From a virus: 22,097 bases of DNA. The notes under the pieces are model-generated. The model ran no database searches. It was not told where the DNA came from and saw nothing but the letters and a program-made list of their open reading frames with translations. The stretch covers positions 1 through 22,097 of the IMG/VR virus record IMGVR_UViG_3300042295_000322. One strand, given 5' to 3'. Shown here piece by piece: positions 1 through 7,698 of the stretch (positions within the stretch are counted from its first letter, which is position 1; each line of letters opens with the position of its first letter). A program made the translations under genes and the position numbers.

Positions 1-274
1 CTGCAGTGTCTAAATAATTTTCACGAGTGTTGAGATCTGTACGGAAGGCCAGTGCCTGGCCCATAAACGCCATTACATCCAGCAAGGCAATAAATTCACT
101 AGACTCAATATAGTCGTTGAATGTTTCTGGGTAGTACAGTCGTATGTAATCAACAAAACTCTTGCGAAGAGTTTCAAAGTCATAACTTTGGAAGTTGGCT
201 TCTTGGTAGGTTTGATAGATTCGTTTCCAATCTTCAACACCAAATACCGCAGTTTGTCTAGTAGTTTTTGCCAT
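1..274 (-). CDS. 6: Baseplate wedge protein gp6, N-terminal part
   Basis: The minus-strand frame opens with ATG at 274 and stays open to the window edge, giving the first 91 residues, beginning MAKTTRQTAVFGVEDWKRIY. Segments such as ESSEFIALLDVMAFMGQALA and AFRTDLNTRENYLDTA are the N-terminal signature of T4 gp6, the wedge subunit that forms the inner ring of the baseplate and drives its conformational change on infection. In T4-like phages gene 6 follows gene 25, as here (53 bases after the gp25 stop). It has its own late promoter element at 294-301, so it can be transcribed separately from the upstream operon. The rest of the gene lies outside the window. The identification is from remembered family sequence and order and is firm. 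Confidence 0.88.
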   Translation of the reverse strand, partial: MAKTTRQTAVFGVEDWKRIYQTYQEANFQSYDFETLRKSFVDYIRLYYPETFNDYIESSEFIALLDVMAFMGQALAFRTDLNTRENYLDTA

Positions 275-293
275 AATAATCCATCTTGTAGAT

Positions 294-301
294 TATTTAT
301 G
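294..301 (-). promoter_or_regulatory. T4-type late promoter element for gp6
   Basis: Read on the minus strand these bases are CATAAATA, one mismatch from the T4 late promoter TATAAATA recognised by gp55. The element ends 20 bases before the gp6 ATG at 274, almost the same geometry as the GATAAATA ahead of the first gene of the operon (18 bases). A GATGGAT stretch between it and the ATG can serve as a weak ribosome site. The transcript leader would be very short. Confidence 0.6.
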
Positions 302-327
302 GCGAAAATAAACCACCCAGTTTATGT

Positions 328-702
328 TTACACGTAGCCCGCAGTTTGATTTTGCTGATCAAAAAACAATGACAAGAACTGTGTTGTTTGACCAGGCACT
401 GTGGTCAGTGCAATCTGTATGAGTATACCGTTGTCTTGCGGAAACAATTCAACATTTTGAATATAGATTCGAGGATCTAATCCGGCCACACGTTGTATTT
501 CTGCCAGGATTGCTCGTTCAGTGTCTTGTGTTTGATTTTCAAACAGATAACTCCAGATCACTGTGCCGTACCCAGGGCGGCCAACCAGTTGCCCTTGCTG
601 TATGTTAAATGCATTTAACAAGTCACGCTTGATCAATTCAAAGTCTACCAGAGTAAACTTCTTTGGTTGGTTGATTGTGTTAAATCCTACAAATGTTGTC
701 AT
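328..702 (-). CDS. 25: Baseplate wedge protein gp25 (gp25-like lysozyme fold)
   Basis: A 124-residue protein, close to the usual length of T4 gp25 (about 130). The central RPGYGTVIWSYLFE stretch (about residues 42-55) followed by an acidic/hydrophobic helix (TERAILAEIQRV) and the strand region DPRIYIQNVELFPQDNGI is the characteristic GPW/gp25 domain pattern. gp25 forms the sheath-initiating wedge part and carries a handshake-type fold like sheath proteins. Despite the family's historical name, enzymatic lysozyme activity is not established for it. It lies 15 bases after the stop of the Gly/Ala-rich gene and directly before gp6, the standard T4-like order 25-6. There is no good ribosome site, only a TATAATAA stretch upstream. 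Confidence is high from sequence and context together. Confidence 0.88.
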   Translation of the reverse strand: MTTFVGFNTINQPKKFTLVDFELIKRDLLNAFNIQQGQLVGRPGYGTVIWSYLFENQTQDTERAILAEIQRVAGLDPRIYIQNVELFPQDNGILIQIALTTVPGQTTQFLSLFFDQQNQTAGYV

Positions 703-717
703 ATTGTACTTATGTTA

Positions 718-2181
718 TTATACAGTTGCGTTGGCCAATAGTGCCCGTATTTCTGCCAACAGTGCCTGAGCCCTGGGATCGGCTCTGCCAACCTTGGCTA
801 TTAGTTCTTCATATTCATCTTGCAATTTTAATGCTTTGCTTGCGTCAGCAAACCTGGCAGCTCCTGGGTCTGGATTTAATCCTACTCTTTCACGTGTTAT
901 TGAATCTGTGCTTGAAGCTAATGCACCTAACCCACTGGCAGCGCCTAACGCACCCGACAGACTTCCTGCTAGGCCACCTAATCCGCCCAAGCTGCCCACG
1001 CCACCTAATCCGCCTAGAGCACCTGCGGCCAAGCCACCTAACGCACCTAATCCGCCCAGGCCACCTAGCGCACCTGTAGCTTTGGACAACAGTCCACCAG
1101 CATCTAGTCCACCAGATAGCAATCCTTTGGCTTTACTTGCGGCATCAGTCAATGCAGATGTATCAACTGCTTGCGGGCTAAAGTCAGGCAATGCTATTTT
1201 ATCACTGCCAATTAATTTGGCAGTTGCCGCATTCAATGTGGACCTGTCAATAGTGCCTTTAAATCCAGCAGCAGGAACTATGCCAGCCACAGCAGAAGGC
1301 AATTTAGTATCACTAAAGTTAACTGCAAACTCTCCCTGTTTGGCCAACGAATCCATTTTAGATGTTAACCCAGATGTTAATTTACTAGCGGCGCCAGTTA
1401 ATGCTCCGGCGGCACCACCGAGTGCTCCTGACAACGCACCTGATGCTCCAGCCAATGCACCGGCAGCGCCTCCAGACAATACATTGGCTATGCCTGATGC
1501 GCCGCCAGATAATGTGGCAGTAGCACCTGATAATGTTCTAGACAATGCGCCAGTGGCGCCTGATGTAGTTTTGGCCCATTCAACTGCTGTGCCAACTCCA
1601 TATTTACTGGCATTTGCTAACAGGCCACCAAGTTGTGCTGTACCATTGTCAGCCAATGCTGACACACTGCCTAAGTTACTAGTGATACTGCTGAGTGCTC
1701 CAGTAGCACCTCCTGCTAATCCACCAAGTGCACCAGTAACACTTCCTAGTGCGCCCGTCAATGCTCCAGTAGCACCTCCTGCTAATCCACCAAGTGCACC
1801 AGTAACACTTCCTGCTAATCCACCAAGTGCACCAGTAACACCTCCTAGTGCGCCCGACAACCCGCTGGTTAAACTAGATAAACTGCCAGAAGCTATACTG
1901 CTCAATTCTCTAGGAAGTTCTACTAGACCAGCACTGGGAGATATCAAACTTTTTCCCGCATTGGCGGCCGCATTATACAGCAGTCCTGTTGGTGCTTTTA
2001 AATCAGTACCTGGGGTCACAATTTCTCCAGTTTTAACCAAAGTGTCAAAACTAGACTTCATTAATCCAAACTGTATTTTGTCCTGTAGTGGAGGATTTTT
2101 CAACAAGTCTGCAACCCCGGCGACTCCATCTTTGCCGGTCCATACACTGGGACTTTTCAATACATCAGTTAATCCAATCAT
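718..2181 (-). CDS. Gly/Ala-rich repetitive baseplate-region protein, unknown function
   Basis: A 487-residue protein with three parts. Residues 1-80 form an ordinary globular or helical start containing SPSVWTGKDGVAGVADLL. Residues about 80-400 are dominated by Gly-Ala-Leu repeats (GALGGLAGGATGAL and variants, partly in 22-residue periods) resembling glycine-zipper helices. Residues about 420-487 are a charged helical tail (LQDEYEELIAKVG). It starts with ATG inside the stop of the 183-aa gene (ATGA, 4-base overlap) and ends 15 bases before gp25. Position between the gp5-like spike and gp25 points to a virion or baseplate role. The repeats could suit a hub-lumen or membrane-contacting part, but that is only inference. 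From memory, related phages carry the VWTGKDGV segment in one chain with the AGYLK segment that ends the preceding gene. I do not recognise a named family. Confidence 0.75.
   Translation of the reverse strand: MIGLTDVLKSPSVWTGKDGVAGVADLLKNPPLQDKIQFGLMKSSFDTLVKTGEIVTPGTDLKAPTGLLYNAAANAGKSLISPSAGLVELPRELSSIASGSLSSLTSGLSGALGGVTGALGGLAGSVTGALGGLAGGATGALTGALGSVTGALGGLAGGATGALSSITSNLGSVSALADNGTAQLGGLLANASKYGVGTAVEWAKTTSGATGALSRTLSGATATLSGGASGIANVLSGGAAGALAGASGALSGALGGAAGALTGAASKLTSGLTSKMDSLAKQGEFAVNFSDTKLPSAVAGIVPAAGFKGTIDRSTLNAATAKLIGSDKIALPDFSPQAVDTSALTDAASKAKGLLSGGLDAGGLLSKATGALGGLGGLGALGGLAAGALGGLGGVGSLGGLGGLAGSLSGALGAASGLGALASSTDSITRERVGLNPDPGAARFADASKALKLQDEYEELIAKVGRADPRAQALLAEIRALLANATV
1697..1860 (-). 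repeat. 22-residue (66-base) in-frame repeats in the Gly/Ala-rich gene
   Basis: A block containing GCTCCAGTAGCACCTCCTGC (plus strand) at 1697 recurs at 1763, a 66-base period. A shorter part of the same unit follows up to about 1860. The period is a multiple of three, so the repeats encode near-identical Gly/Ala-rich stretches on the minus strand. Near-identity at the base level suggests recent slippage or unequal recombination. Confidence 0.7.
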
Positions 2182-2729
2182 TGTTGTTGTCCTAAAAATC
2201 TAGCAGTGGTGCCGCATTTTAAATATCCAGCGTCTTCTAATTGTTGCGCACTTAGTCCATACTTGCCAACACCTAGTTCGTCGGTTACTACATCAGCAGG
2301 TTGACACACACTGGCCGCAACAGCAGCCATAACAGCCTGCACCTGTGACGTTGATAGCGGACCAATTCCTTCTGTCACAGTTGATTGGCCCACATAATCT
2401 GCCACTGTGATGCCGTTGTTAATGGGCACATTGGTAAGAACTGGCAATGAAGATATAATTGTTTGGTTAGACCCAATGGCGCCACCTTTATAAATTGCCA
2501 ACAATGGAATATCTGGAACACCTGCTGTGCCTCGATCAAGACGAGATTGAGTGAACTGTATTAGTGTTGTTTCAATTGATTGTAACTGGTCTCCTGACCG
2601 TAATCCAACAAATACGCCAGCTGCCAACTGTTCAAGATATATTTTCTCTGCTTGTGCTATAGTGGCACCTGCAGGACCTTCTAATGTAAACAACTGCCCG
2701 TTTGGCAATGTAAATGTAAACTTAGCCAT
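2178..2729 (-). CDS. Baseplate-operon protein of unknown function (183 aa)
   Basis: I take the ATG at 2729 (MAKFTFTLPNGQLFTLEGPA), preceded by AGG nine bases upstream, rather than the in-frame GTG three codons earlier. The N-terminal 45 residues look like a small beta/alpha domain followed by a helix (TIAQAEKIYLEQLAAGVFVG). The C-terminus carries GKYGLSAQQLEDAGYLK, a motif I recall from larger virion proteins of T4-like marine phages, where it is followed by segments resembling the start of the next gene. It overlaps the gp5-like gene by 8 bases and the Gly/Ala-rich gene by 4, so translation is probably coupled. A structural role is likely from context; no enzymatic motif is visible. See the finding on a possible frameshift at its 3' end. 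Confidence 0.75.
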   Translation of the reverse strand: MAKFTFTLPNGQLFTLEGPAGATIAQAEKIYLEQLAAGVFVGLRSGDQLQSIETTLIQFTQSRLDRGTAGVPDIPLLAIYKGGAIGSNQTIISSLPVLTNVPINNGITVADYVGQSTVTEGIGPLSTSQVQAVMAAVAASVCQPADVVTDELGVGKYGLSAQQLEDAGYLKCGTTARFLGQQQ

Positions 2730-4251
2730 TTGACGCACCTGTTACTGTTCCTGCCCAACCTGATGGCAATGGCGGAGTGTTTGGAGGTGTAGTCGGCTGT
2801 CCTTCTTCCATTGGTATTTCAACATTGACACCTTGATTGTGGAATGGCCATGGTTCGTGGGTGGGAGCTCGTGTTACAATGCTTTCTAATCCTGTGGCTG
2901 ATATTTGCCAGCCTGTGGCATTGTTAAATTCAGTGTCGGGCATTATGCGTTTTTCTAACTTGACAGGAGGTTGTACATTTTCAGCTGATCCGCCATTGAG
3001 ATCAATTCCGCCGGCTCGCAACACCATTGCACCACCTGCGTTCCAAGATCCATTGTTGCTGACCACAGCAAGACTGCCGTCAGCACGTACACCAATGCGA
3101 GCCTTGCTGTAAAGAGTCATTTCAGCATTGCTGGATAGGGTTATTGTTCTTTCACTTTCTAACGTTGTGCCGGTCATACTTTTCATATTGATTGTGCCGC
3201 CGGCAAACATGTTGATATCTTTGTCTGCGTGTAGATTAATTGTGCCTTGTGTGCGAACATTAACTGAGTTTGTGGCATACACATCAATTGTGCCTTCTTG
3301 TCCAAATTCTAACCACGCTTGTCCATTGGCATGTATGATGTAAAAGAAGTTGCCGTCATCACTCATGGTGATTTGATGTCCACCAGCAGTGCGAATTCGT
3401 ACCAGTTGATCGTCGCCTTCCAAGTTGCCATCATCCAGCACAATACTGTGACCGCCCTTGCGGCCAATTACATTGACATCCGCGGCAGCAATCGACCCGG
3501 CAGCAATACGTTTTTTAATGTCAGATTCAGTTAGGCCGCCTTGGTATACTGGGCGACCTGGAGTGCTTACTCCAAACACAGAACTAGGACTTTCTCGCTG
3601 ACTGGTTGATCCTATAGGACCACGTTGTGTATCGCCAAGTGTTCCTTGCTGGAACATTTCTGCGGCTAGAAAACTGTGTACAGGCTTTGGCTGGTTAAAG
3701 AACTGTGGGTTATCATCAATTTTAGAATTGTTTGGATTGATTTCAGTCACCGGCAACACTGTGGCACCATTGTAATAGCTTTTTTGATCACTGTTTTGCA
3801 GGTCAAACGCCTTGCTTGATCCAATTGCAGGAACCATATGCGTTATGCCTGCGTTAGGAATACAACCTATATAATATCCCAAACTTGGGTCGCCGCCAGC
3901 AAATACGCACAACACACTAACTCCAACATCAGGCGGTGTAAACCACATGCCGTAACTTTGTGGATTACCGTCAAGGTATCCGCCAACGCTGGTGGTGTCG
4001 CCTTTTTTGCCAGGGCTCGGTGGAGTAGATCCATAAAACCCCGGACAATAACTCACTGTACGCCATAGTGTTTTATCTTCTGGGTCTGGTCCAGCAAACT
4101 GCTCAATGTAAACTTGTAGTCGACCTTGTCTAGTAGGATCAACATTATTTTTTACTACACCAACAAATGGTCCAAAGTCTGCTGGCGTGCCGCCACGATC
4201 AAGTTTGTAGTTTTGGGCAGTGCCCCCATTTCTAATAATATTATCTGACAT
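2722..4251 (-). CDS. 5: gp5-like baseplate hub/spike protein with OB fold, no lysozyme domain
   Basis: A 509-residue protein. Residues about 28-135 (GPFVGVVKNNVDPTRQGRLQ, then the VGVSVLCVFAGGDPSLGYYI region) match the OB-fold domain of T4 gp5 and VgrG-type spikes. Residues about 265-420 contain short alternating strands ending in Gly or Asn (GTINLHADKDINMFAGGTIN; SNAEMTLYSKARIGVRADGS), the pattern of the gp5 triple-stranded beta-helix needle. The conserved tail near 455-480 (IVTRAPTHEPWPFHNQG) is familiar from gp5-like proteins of marine T4-like phages. In T4 a lysozyme domain lies between OB fold and helix; here residues 135-260 are low-complexity linker with no lysozyme motif. It would form the trimeric membrane-puncturing spike under the hub. 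The start overlaps the preceding stop by one base (TAATG). Confidence 0.8.
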   Translation of the reverse strand: MSDNIIRNGGTAQNYKLDRGGTPADFGPFVGVVKNNVDPTRQGRLQVYIEQFAGPDPEDKTLWRTVSYCPGFYGSTPPSPGKKGDTTSVGGYLDGNPQSYGMWFTPPDVGVSVLCVFAGGDPSLGYYIGCIPNAGITHMVPAIGSSKAFDLQNSDQKSYYNGATVLPVTEINPNNSKIDDNPQFFNQPKPVHSFLAAEMFQQGTLGDTQRGPIGSTSQRESPSSVFGVSTPGRPVYQGGLTESDIKKRIAAGSIAAADVNVIGRKGGHSIVLDDGNLEGDDQLVRIRTAGGHQITMSDDGNFFYIIHANGQAWLEFGQEGTIDVYATNSVNVRTQGTINLHADKDINMFAGGTINMKSMTGTTLESERTITLSSNAEMTLYSKARIGVRADGSLAVVSNNGSWNAGGAMVLRAGGIDLNGGSAENVQPPVKLEKRIMPDTEFNNATGWQISATGLESIVTRAPTHEPWPFHNQGVNVEIPMEEGQPTTPPNTPPLPSGWAGTVTGASNG

Positions 4252-5933
4252 TATGTTTCTCTATTAATTTGTTGGATTGGAGCAGTCCCAGCTGGCCCAA
4301 TGCTTTGTTGTGCTACAATCAGTGCCTCTTCTGGTGTTGCACCTGCGGCCAGTGCATTTTGATACGCGGCAGTTGATTCAAGTGATGTTGTGTTGGCACC
4401 TAGACTTTGTTGTGATACAACCGCTGCTTCTTCTGGTGTTGCACCTGCGGCCAGTGCATTTTGATACGCAGTAGTTGACTCAACCTGCTCTGGTGTTGGG
4501 TTAACTGTTTGTGGAGGATTGGTTAATGTTTCAGTTGGAGTATTAGCAAGAACTGTGGCAGCGTAATTACGTTCTGCTTGTTCTGCCTGATCAGGCAGTG
4601 CCGGTGTGGCGATTGCATTTTCTAATGCTGCCGGACGAACACCAGGATCAAACACACTTTCGGCCACATCGGCTCGTTCTACTTTTGCTGCCGCTGTTGC
4701 GGCTTTGGCAGCACCGGCTGGATCTAATAGATCAATGAACACGCCTTTGAGATTTTGTTCAAATTTACCTCTGCTGAATTTGCTAACACAGTGTGATGCT
4801 TTGTATGTATAAATGGCCTGTGGTGCGCTAGAAACATTGGGGTTTGCTAATCCAGTGCCTGTCAAGTCATAATCTACACCTGGATTCCATTGTAGATCGA
4901 AAATAATTTCCTGAGCGTCAAAGTTAATTGAGCCGTCAGCATTGAACGGATTAAAATTATAATTTGTTGAACTGATTCCTGTGGCAGCTTCGCCCTGTTG
5001 TAGCCAAGCCGGATCGCCGACAATAGTTAACTCGCAGTTGGCAATGTCTGTTTTGCTGTACAGGTAATCAGCGGCTGATGCACCCACTGCGTTGGCCTGG
5101 CCTTCGGCACCTTGATTACTGCTGCCGGCCACTGCTGCCTGAAATTCTCGTGGTGGTGACTCTCTGTTGTTTTGTATTCTGGCGTCGGTTAAGATTTTTG
5201 GATTGGTAAAAGTTGTAGCATATAACTTATTAAACTTTTGTTCAAATTTAAGAACCTGTGTGTTCTGTCCAGTGAACCAGTATTTGTAACTTTTGTGGCG
5301 TCCGCGGATCTTGCTTGCTGGAAAATATTCACTTTGCATACTGTTTATAGGATATGCAGAAATTACATAGGTGATATCATAGGCAAAATCATTGCGTTTG
5401 TTATCGCGCGGCAGTATTGGTGTGGTTCGTACGGAAATTTTATACCACACTAGATCACCCAGGGGTTTTTGAGGTTTTACTTCAGTAGTGACTTCATCGT
5501 TGATATACGCTGCCTGATCAGCAATGTACGTGCTGTTTTTTAATATTTCATTGAGAATAACCACAACTGGTGTGCCAGCACGAAAGTCAAATGTTCTAAC
5601 ATCGTAATCAGCAGAGTTGCTTGCAGGGTTCACTTTGTCTGCAGGATTTTTTGCCTGTTGCATTGGAACTTTGGCTTTGTTGGGCTTTCCACCTTTGGTA
5701 ACACGAGCGTCACCCAGTGCTGCCGGGGCAAATTCTACACTGTACCGGTTTGCTACTTCCCACACACCTTGTTTAACTAAATCGGCTTCTGTGTTGTTTA
5801 GTGCTTCTATTAGGCCAACTGCAATATTTTTGCTGACGCTAGGGGCCGCGTTGGCCTTGGGTGGTGCTGCCGCGGCTGGAGTGCTGGCATCTATGGCATT
5901 GTCAATACTTCGTACGCTTGCTTGTGTTGCCAT
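4251..5933 (-). CDS. Baseplate hub protein, C-terminal half of a split family protein
   Basis: A 560-residue protein. After an Ala/Pro-rich leader (1-35), residues about 36-400 form a folded region with GLIEALNNTEADLVKQGVWE, TPVVVILNEILKNSTYIADQ, a DLVWYKISVRT strand, and KSYKYWFTGQNTQVLKFEQK near 214-233. I recall this series from the second half of about 1000-aa hub or structural proteins in T4-like aquatic phages. Residues 405-480 are Ala-rich linker containing AESVFDP (424-430), also present in the gp48-like protein. Residues 485-546 are two copies of a 34-aa repeat around AYQNALAAGATPEEA. It starts one base after the stop of the 486-aa gene (TAACATG) with AGGAG upstream. A hub role next to the gp5-like spike is inferred; no enzymatic motif is seen. 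Confidence 0.75.
   Translation of the reverse strand: MATQASVRSIDNAIDASTPAAAAPPKANAAPSVSKNIAVGLIEALNNTEADLVKQGVWEVANRYSVEFAPAALGDARVTKGGKPNKAKVPMQQAKNPADKVNPASNSADYDVRTFDFRAGTPVVVILNEILKNSTYIADQAAYINDEVTTEVKPQKPLGDLVWYKISVRTTPILPRDNKRNDFAYDITYVISAYPINSMQSEYFPASKIRGRHKSYKYWFTGQNTQVLKFEQKFNKLYATTFTNPKILTDARIQNNRESPPREFQAAVAGSSNQGAEGQANAVGASAADYLYSKTDIANCELTIVGDPAWLQQGEAATGISSTNYNFNPFNADGSINFDAQEIIFDLQWNPGVDYDLTGTGLANPNVSSAPQAIYTYKASHCVSKFSRGKFEQNLKGVFIDLLDPAGAAKAATAAAKVERADVAESVFDPGVRPAALENAIATPALPDQAEQAERNYAATVLANTPTETLTNPPQTVNPTPEQVESTTAYQNALAAGATPEEAAVVSQQSLGANTTSLESTAAYQNALAAGATPEEALIVAQQSIGPAGTAPIQQINRET
4296..4481 (-). repeat. Two 34-residue (102-base) tandem repeats in hub protein tail
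   Basis: Residues 485-512 and 519-546 of the 560-aa protein share AYQNALAAGATPEEA, followed by VVSQQSLG or IVAQQSIG. On the plus strand the common core is TGTTGCACCTGCGGCCAGTG, at about 4336 and 4438. The predicted structure is a short helical hairpin per unit at the extreme C-terminus. Confidence 0.75.
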
Positions 5934-5934
5934 G

Positions 5935-7395
5935 TTATGCTCCTACGTAATCGCCAAGAGTTCCAGCACCTACATCTTGCCCGGCCTCGCCAGTGATCAC
6001 CAGAGTCTGAGGTGTTGTGGTTGATGCGGCAGCTGGGGCGGCTGGCTTGGCAGGCGTTGGAGTTGGTTTTCTTCCGTCGGCTGGTGATACTTCAGCCACT
6101 ACAACTCCTTTGGTTAATAAATCTTTTACAGTGGCACCTGAAATTTCAATATTTGATTTGATCACGCCTAAGTTTGTTCCAAATCCCACTGTGTACGGAA
6201 CTGCAACTCCTTTAACGTGATACTCAATCAACTTGTTAGACACTGTAAAGTCAATGTCAGCCAACTTGAACGGTATGATTTTTTCAACAACGGCATTTTT
6301 GTTATCAGAGTCGCTGGCTTGAACAATTTTTCCATTTTCGTCATAGCCGTAAAATCGTATGACCAGTGCATATATTGCGGCTGAATATGATATCTTGGAA
6401 TCTTTGTATGCGCCCTTCACTGCTTTCCAGAGATTGTCAATCAGTGTTATGGCTGCAGTTTCAGTCACTGTAAAACTCAGTTCTGCGGCATTGTGTGCGC
6501 TGTTGCTTCCTTTGCCAGTGATAACACTTTTTATTTCCAAGTTATCAAAATAGTAATCCAGGCCAAAAAATGGATTTCTTCCAGCAGACTGTGAAACCCC
6601 GGCCACTGCGCCGCCGGTTGTTAATTCAGGTTGTACTCCTTCGACAGTTGATGGTGCACCTCCACTTTGAATCAATAAATTATATTGACTTATTGTTATT
6701 TTACTGGTTTTTTGCAAAGCAGTGTATTGTTCAGGTGTCAGTAGATACCAACCAATGTTGTAGGTATAACTGGCGTATTGATCCAATACATTATCTCTTG
6801 GGGCAAATGCTGATTGGTTGGCCTGTGTGGCCGCTATAATTTGTTTGGTGTTTGCCGCGGTTGATCCATCTTCGCCTTTGGCACCCACACCCGGAGCGCC
6901 ACCAGGTCGTCCTTCAGTCTCGTTGCCGGTGTTGGCTGGCGGTACACTCTGTGTTTCTGTTAGGGTCTTTACCGGAGGATTGGTCCCGGTTTCTGTATTC
7001 TGTGCCAAGGTGGCAGCTTCGGTGGTTGTGAGTCGTCCGGTACTGGCTGGAGCTGGTGCCGGATTCTGTGTGGCACCGGCGGCACTGTTGGCAACATCTG
7101 CGGCCGCAGATGCGGTCGGCGATGTGGTTGCTTCTTTCTCAGCAGCTTCAGCAGCCACGGCAGCATCAAGTTCTTTTTTTAATGCAGTAAGTTTTTGATT
7201 TTCTGCGTTAAACGCCAGTCTGGCCGCTTCTACTGCGCCAACTTGACCCAATGCCACTCGTTCGGCTTCTGTGCCATTTTGATAGGCAGCAGATTGTGCA
7301 ACGGCTGCTTGAGCAGCAGTGAGTTCTCGCCGCAATGCCAGCACTATCTGATATTGTGCTTCCCAACGTGCATCTAATTCTGCTACTGTTGCCAT
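5935..7395 (-). CDS. Baseplate hub protein, N-terminal half of a split family protein
   Basis: A 486-residue protein. Residues 1-90 form a charged, Ala-rich coiled coil (RRELTAAQAAVAQ, ALKKELDAAVAAEAAEKEA). Residues 90-195 are Ser/Thr/Pro/Gly-rich and probably disordered. Residues about 200-435 are folded, opening with DQYASYTYNIGWYLLTPEQY and containing GLDYYFDNLEIKSVITGKGS and VIRFYGYDENGK. This SYTY...LLTPEQY...YYFDN...GYDE series matches, from memory, the first half of large hub or structural proteins in T4-like aquatic phages. Its second half is the next gene in this window. The last 45 residues are a Pro/Ala/Thr linker. It begins 3 bases after the gp53-like stop and ends with AGGAG feeding the next start. 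It is probably part of the central hub; the exact T4 counterpart (gp27-like?) is uncertain. Confidence 0.75.
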   Translation of the reverse strand: MATVAELDARWEAQYQIVLALRRELTAAQAAVAQSAAYQNGTEAERVALGQVGAVEAARLAFNAENQKLTALKKELDAAVAAEAAEKEATTSPTASAAADVANSAAGATQNPAPAPASTGRLTTTEAATLAQNTETGTNPPVKTLTETQSVPPANTGNETEGRPGGAPGVGAKGEDGSTAANTKQIIAATQANQSAFAPRDNVLDQYASYTYNIGWYLLTPEQYTALQKTSKITISQYNLLIQSGGAPSTVEGVQPELTTGGAVAGVSQSAGRNPFFGLDYYFDNLEIKSVITGKGSNSAHNAAELSFTVTETAAITLIDNLWKAVKGAYKDSKISYSAAIYALVIRFYGYDENGKIVQASDSDNKNAVVEKIIPFKLADIDFTVSNKLIEYHVKGVAVPYTVGFGTNLGVIKSNIEISGATVKDLLTKGVVVAEVSPADGRKPTPTPAKPAAPAAASTTTPQTLVITGEAGQDVGAGTLGDYVGA

Positions 7396-7398
7396 CGT

Positions 7399-7698
7399 TT
7401 AAAACCCCAGTACTGAACGCAGTGTGCTCAACTTGGGCACGTAGATAAACGTATTGATTTTAAAATCCAATGGCGGCTTGGTCAGTGTGTTGGGATTGCG
7501 TTGATAGAACACCCACCACAGTCCGCCATTGTCGTACAGGTCAAATGCCAATAGGTCTGGACGATACTGGTAGGTTTGATTGATTGTGAATGGCAAGTCA
7601 TCGCTCTGGCTGGGTATTGGTCTATTGACCATGGCATCCAAAAAGAACTGACTGTATCCTGTGGTATAGTACGGACTGGTTGCGTTGTAAGTTGCCAT
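7399..7698 (-). CDS. 53: gp53-like baseplate wedge protein
   Basis: A 99-residue protein, shorter than T4 gp53 (about 196 aa) but similar in size to gp53-like proteins I recall from aquatic T4-like phages. The core YRPDLLAFDLYDNGGLWWVF (about residues 46-65) is the typical gp53/LysM-like turn in which a short chain resembling a LysM repeat packs against tail tube or wedge partners. The ending (FIYVPKLSTLRSVLGF) also fits a LysM-type strand-helix close. It overlaps the upstream gp48-like stop by one base (TAATG), so translation is probably coupled. The role is to link wedges to the hub. It could instead be a tail-tube-completion protein of the same fold; I favour gp53 from gene order. Confidence 0.7.
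   Translation of the reverse strand: MATYNATSPYYTTGYSQFFLDAMVNRPIPSQSDDLPFTINQTYQYRPDLLAFDLYDNGGLWWVFYQRNPNTLTKPPLDFKINTFIYVPKLSTLRSVLGF

Noticed and set aside
794-2203. A 469-residue open frame on the plus strand opposite the Gly/Ala-rich gene
   Set aside because: Its Pro/Ala/Asn-rich translation is the mirror of Gly/Ala codons on the other strand, which rarely give stops. The minus-strand gene has coupled start and stop junctions and operon context; this frame has no ribosome site.
6818-7198. A 126-residue plus-strand frame rich in Val/Ala/Ser that looks membrane-like
   Set aside because: It is opposite the low-complexity linker and coiled coil of the 486-aa hub protein and has no ribosome site or promoter.
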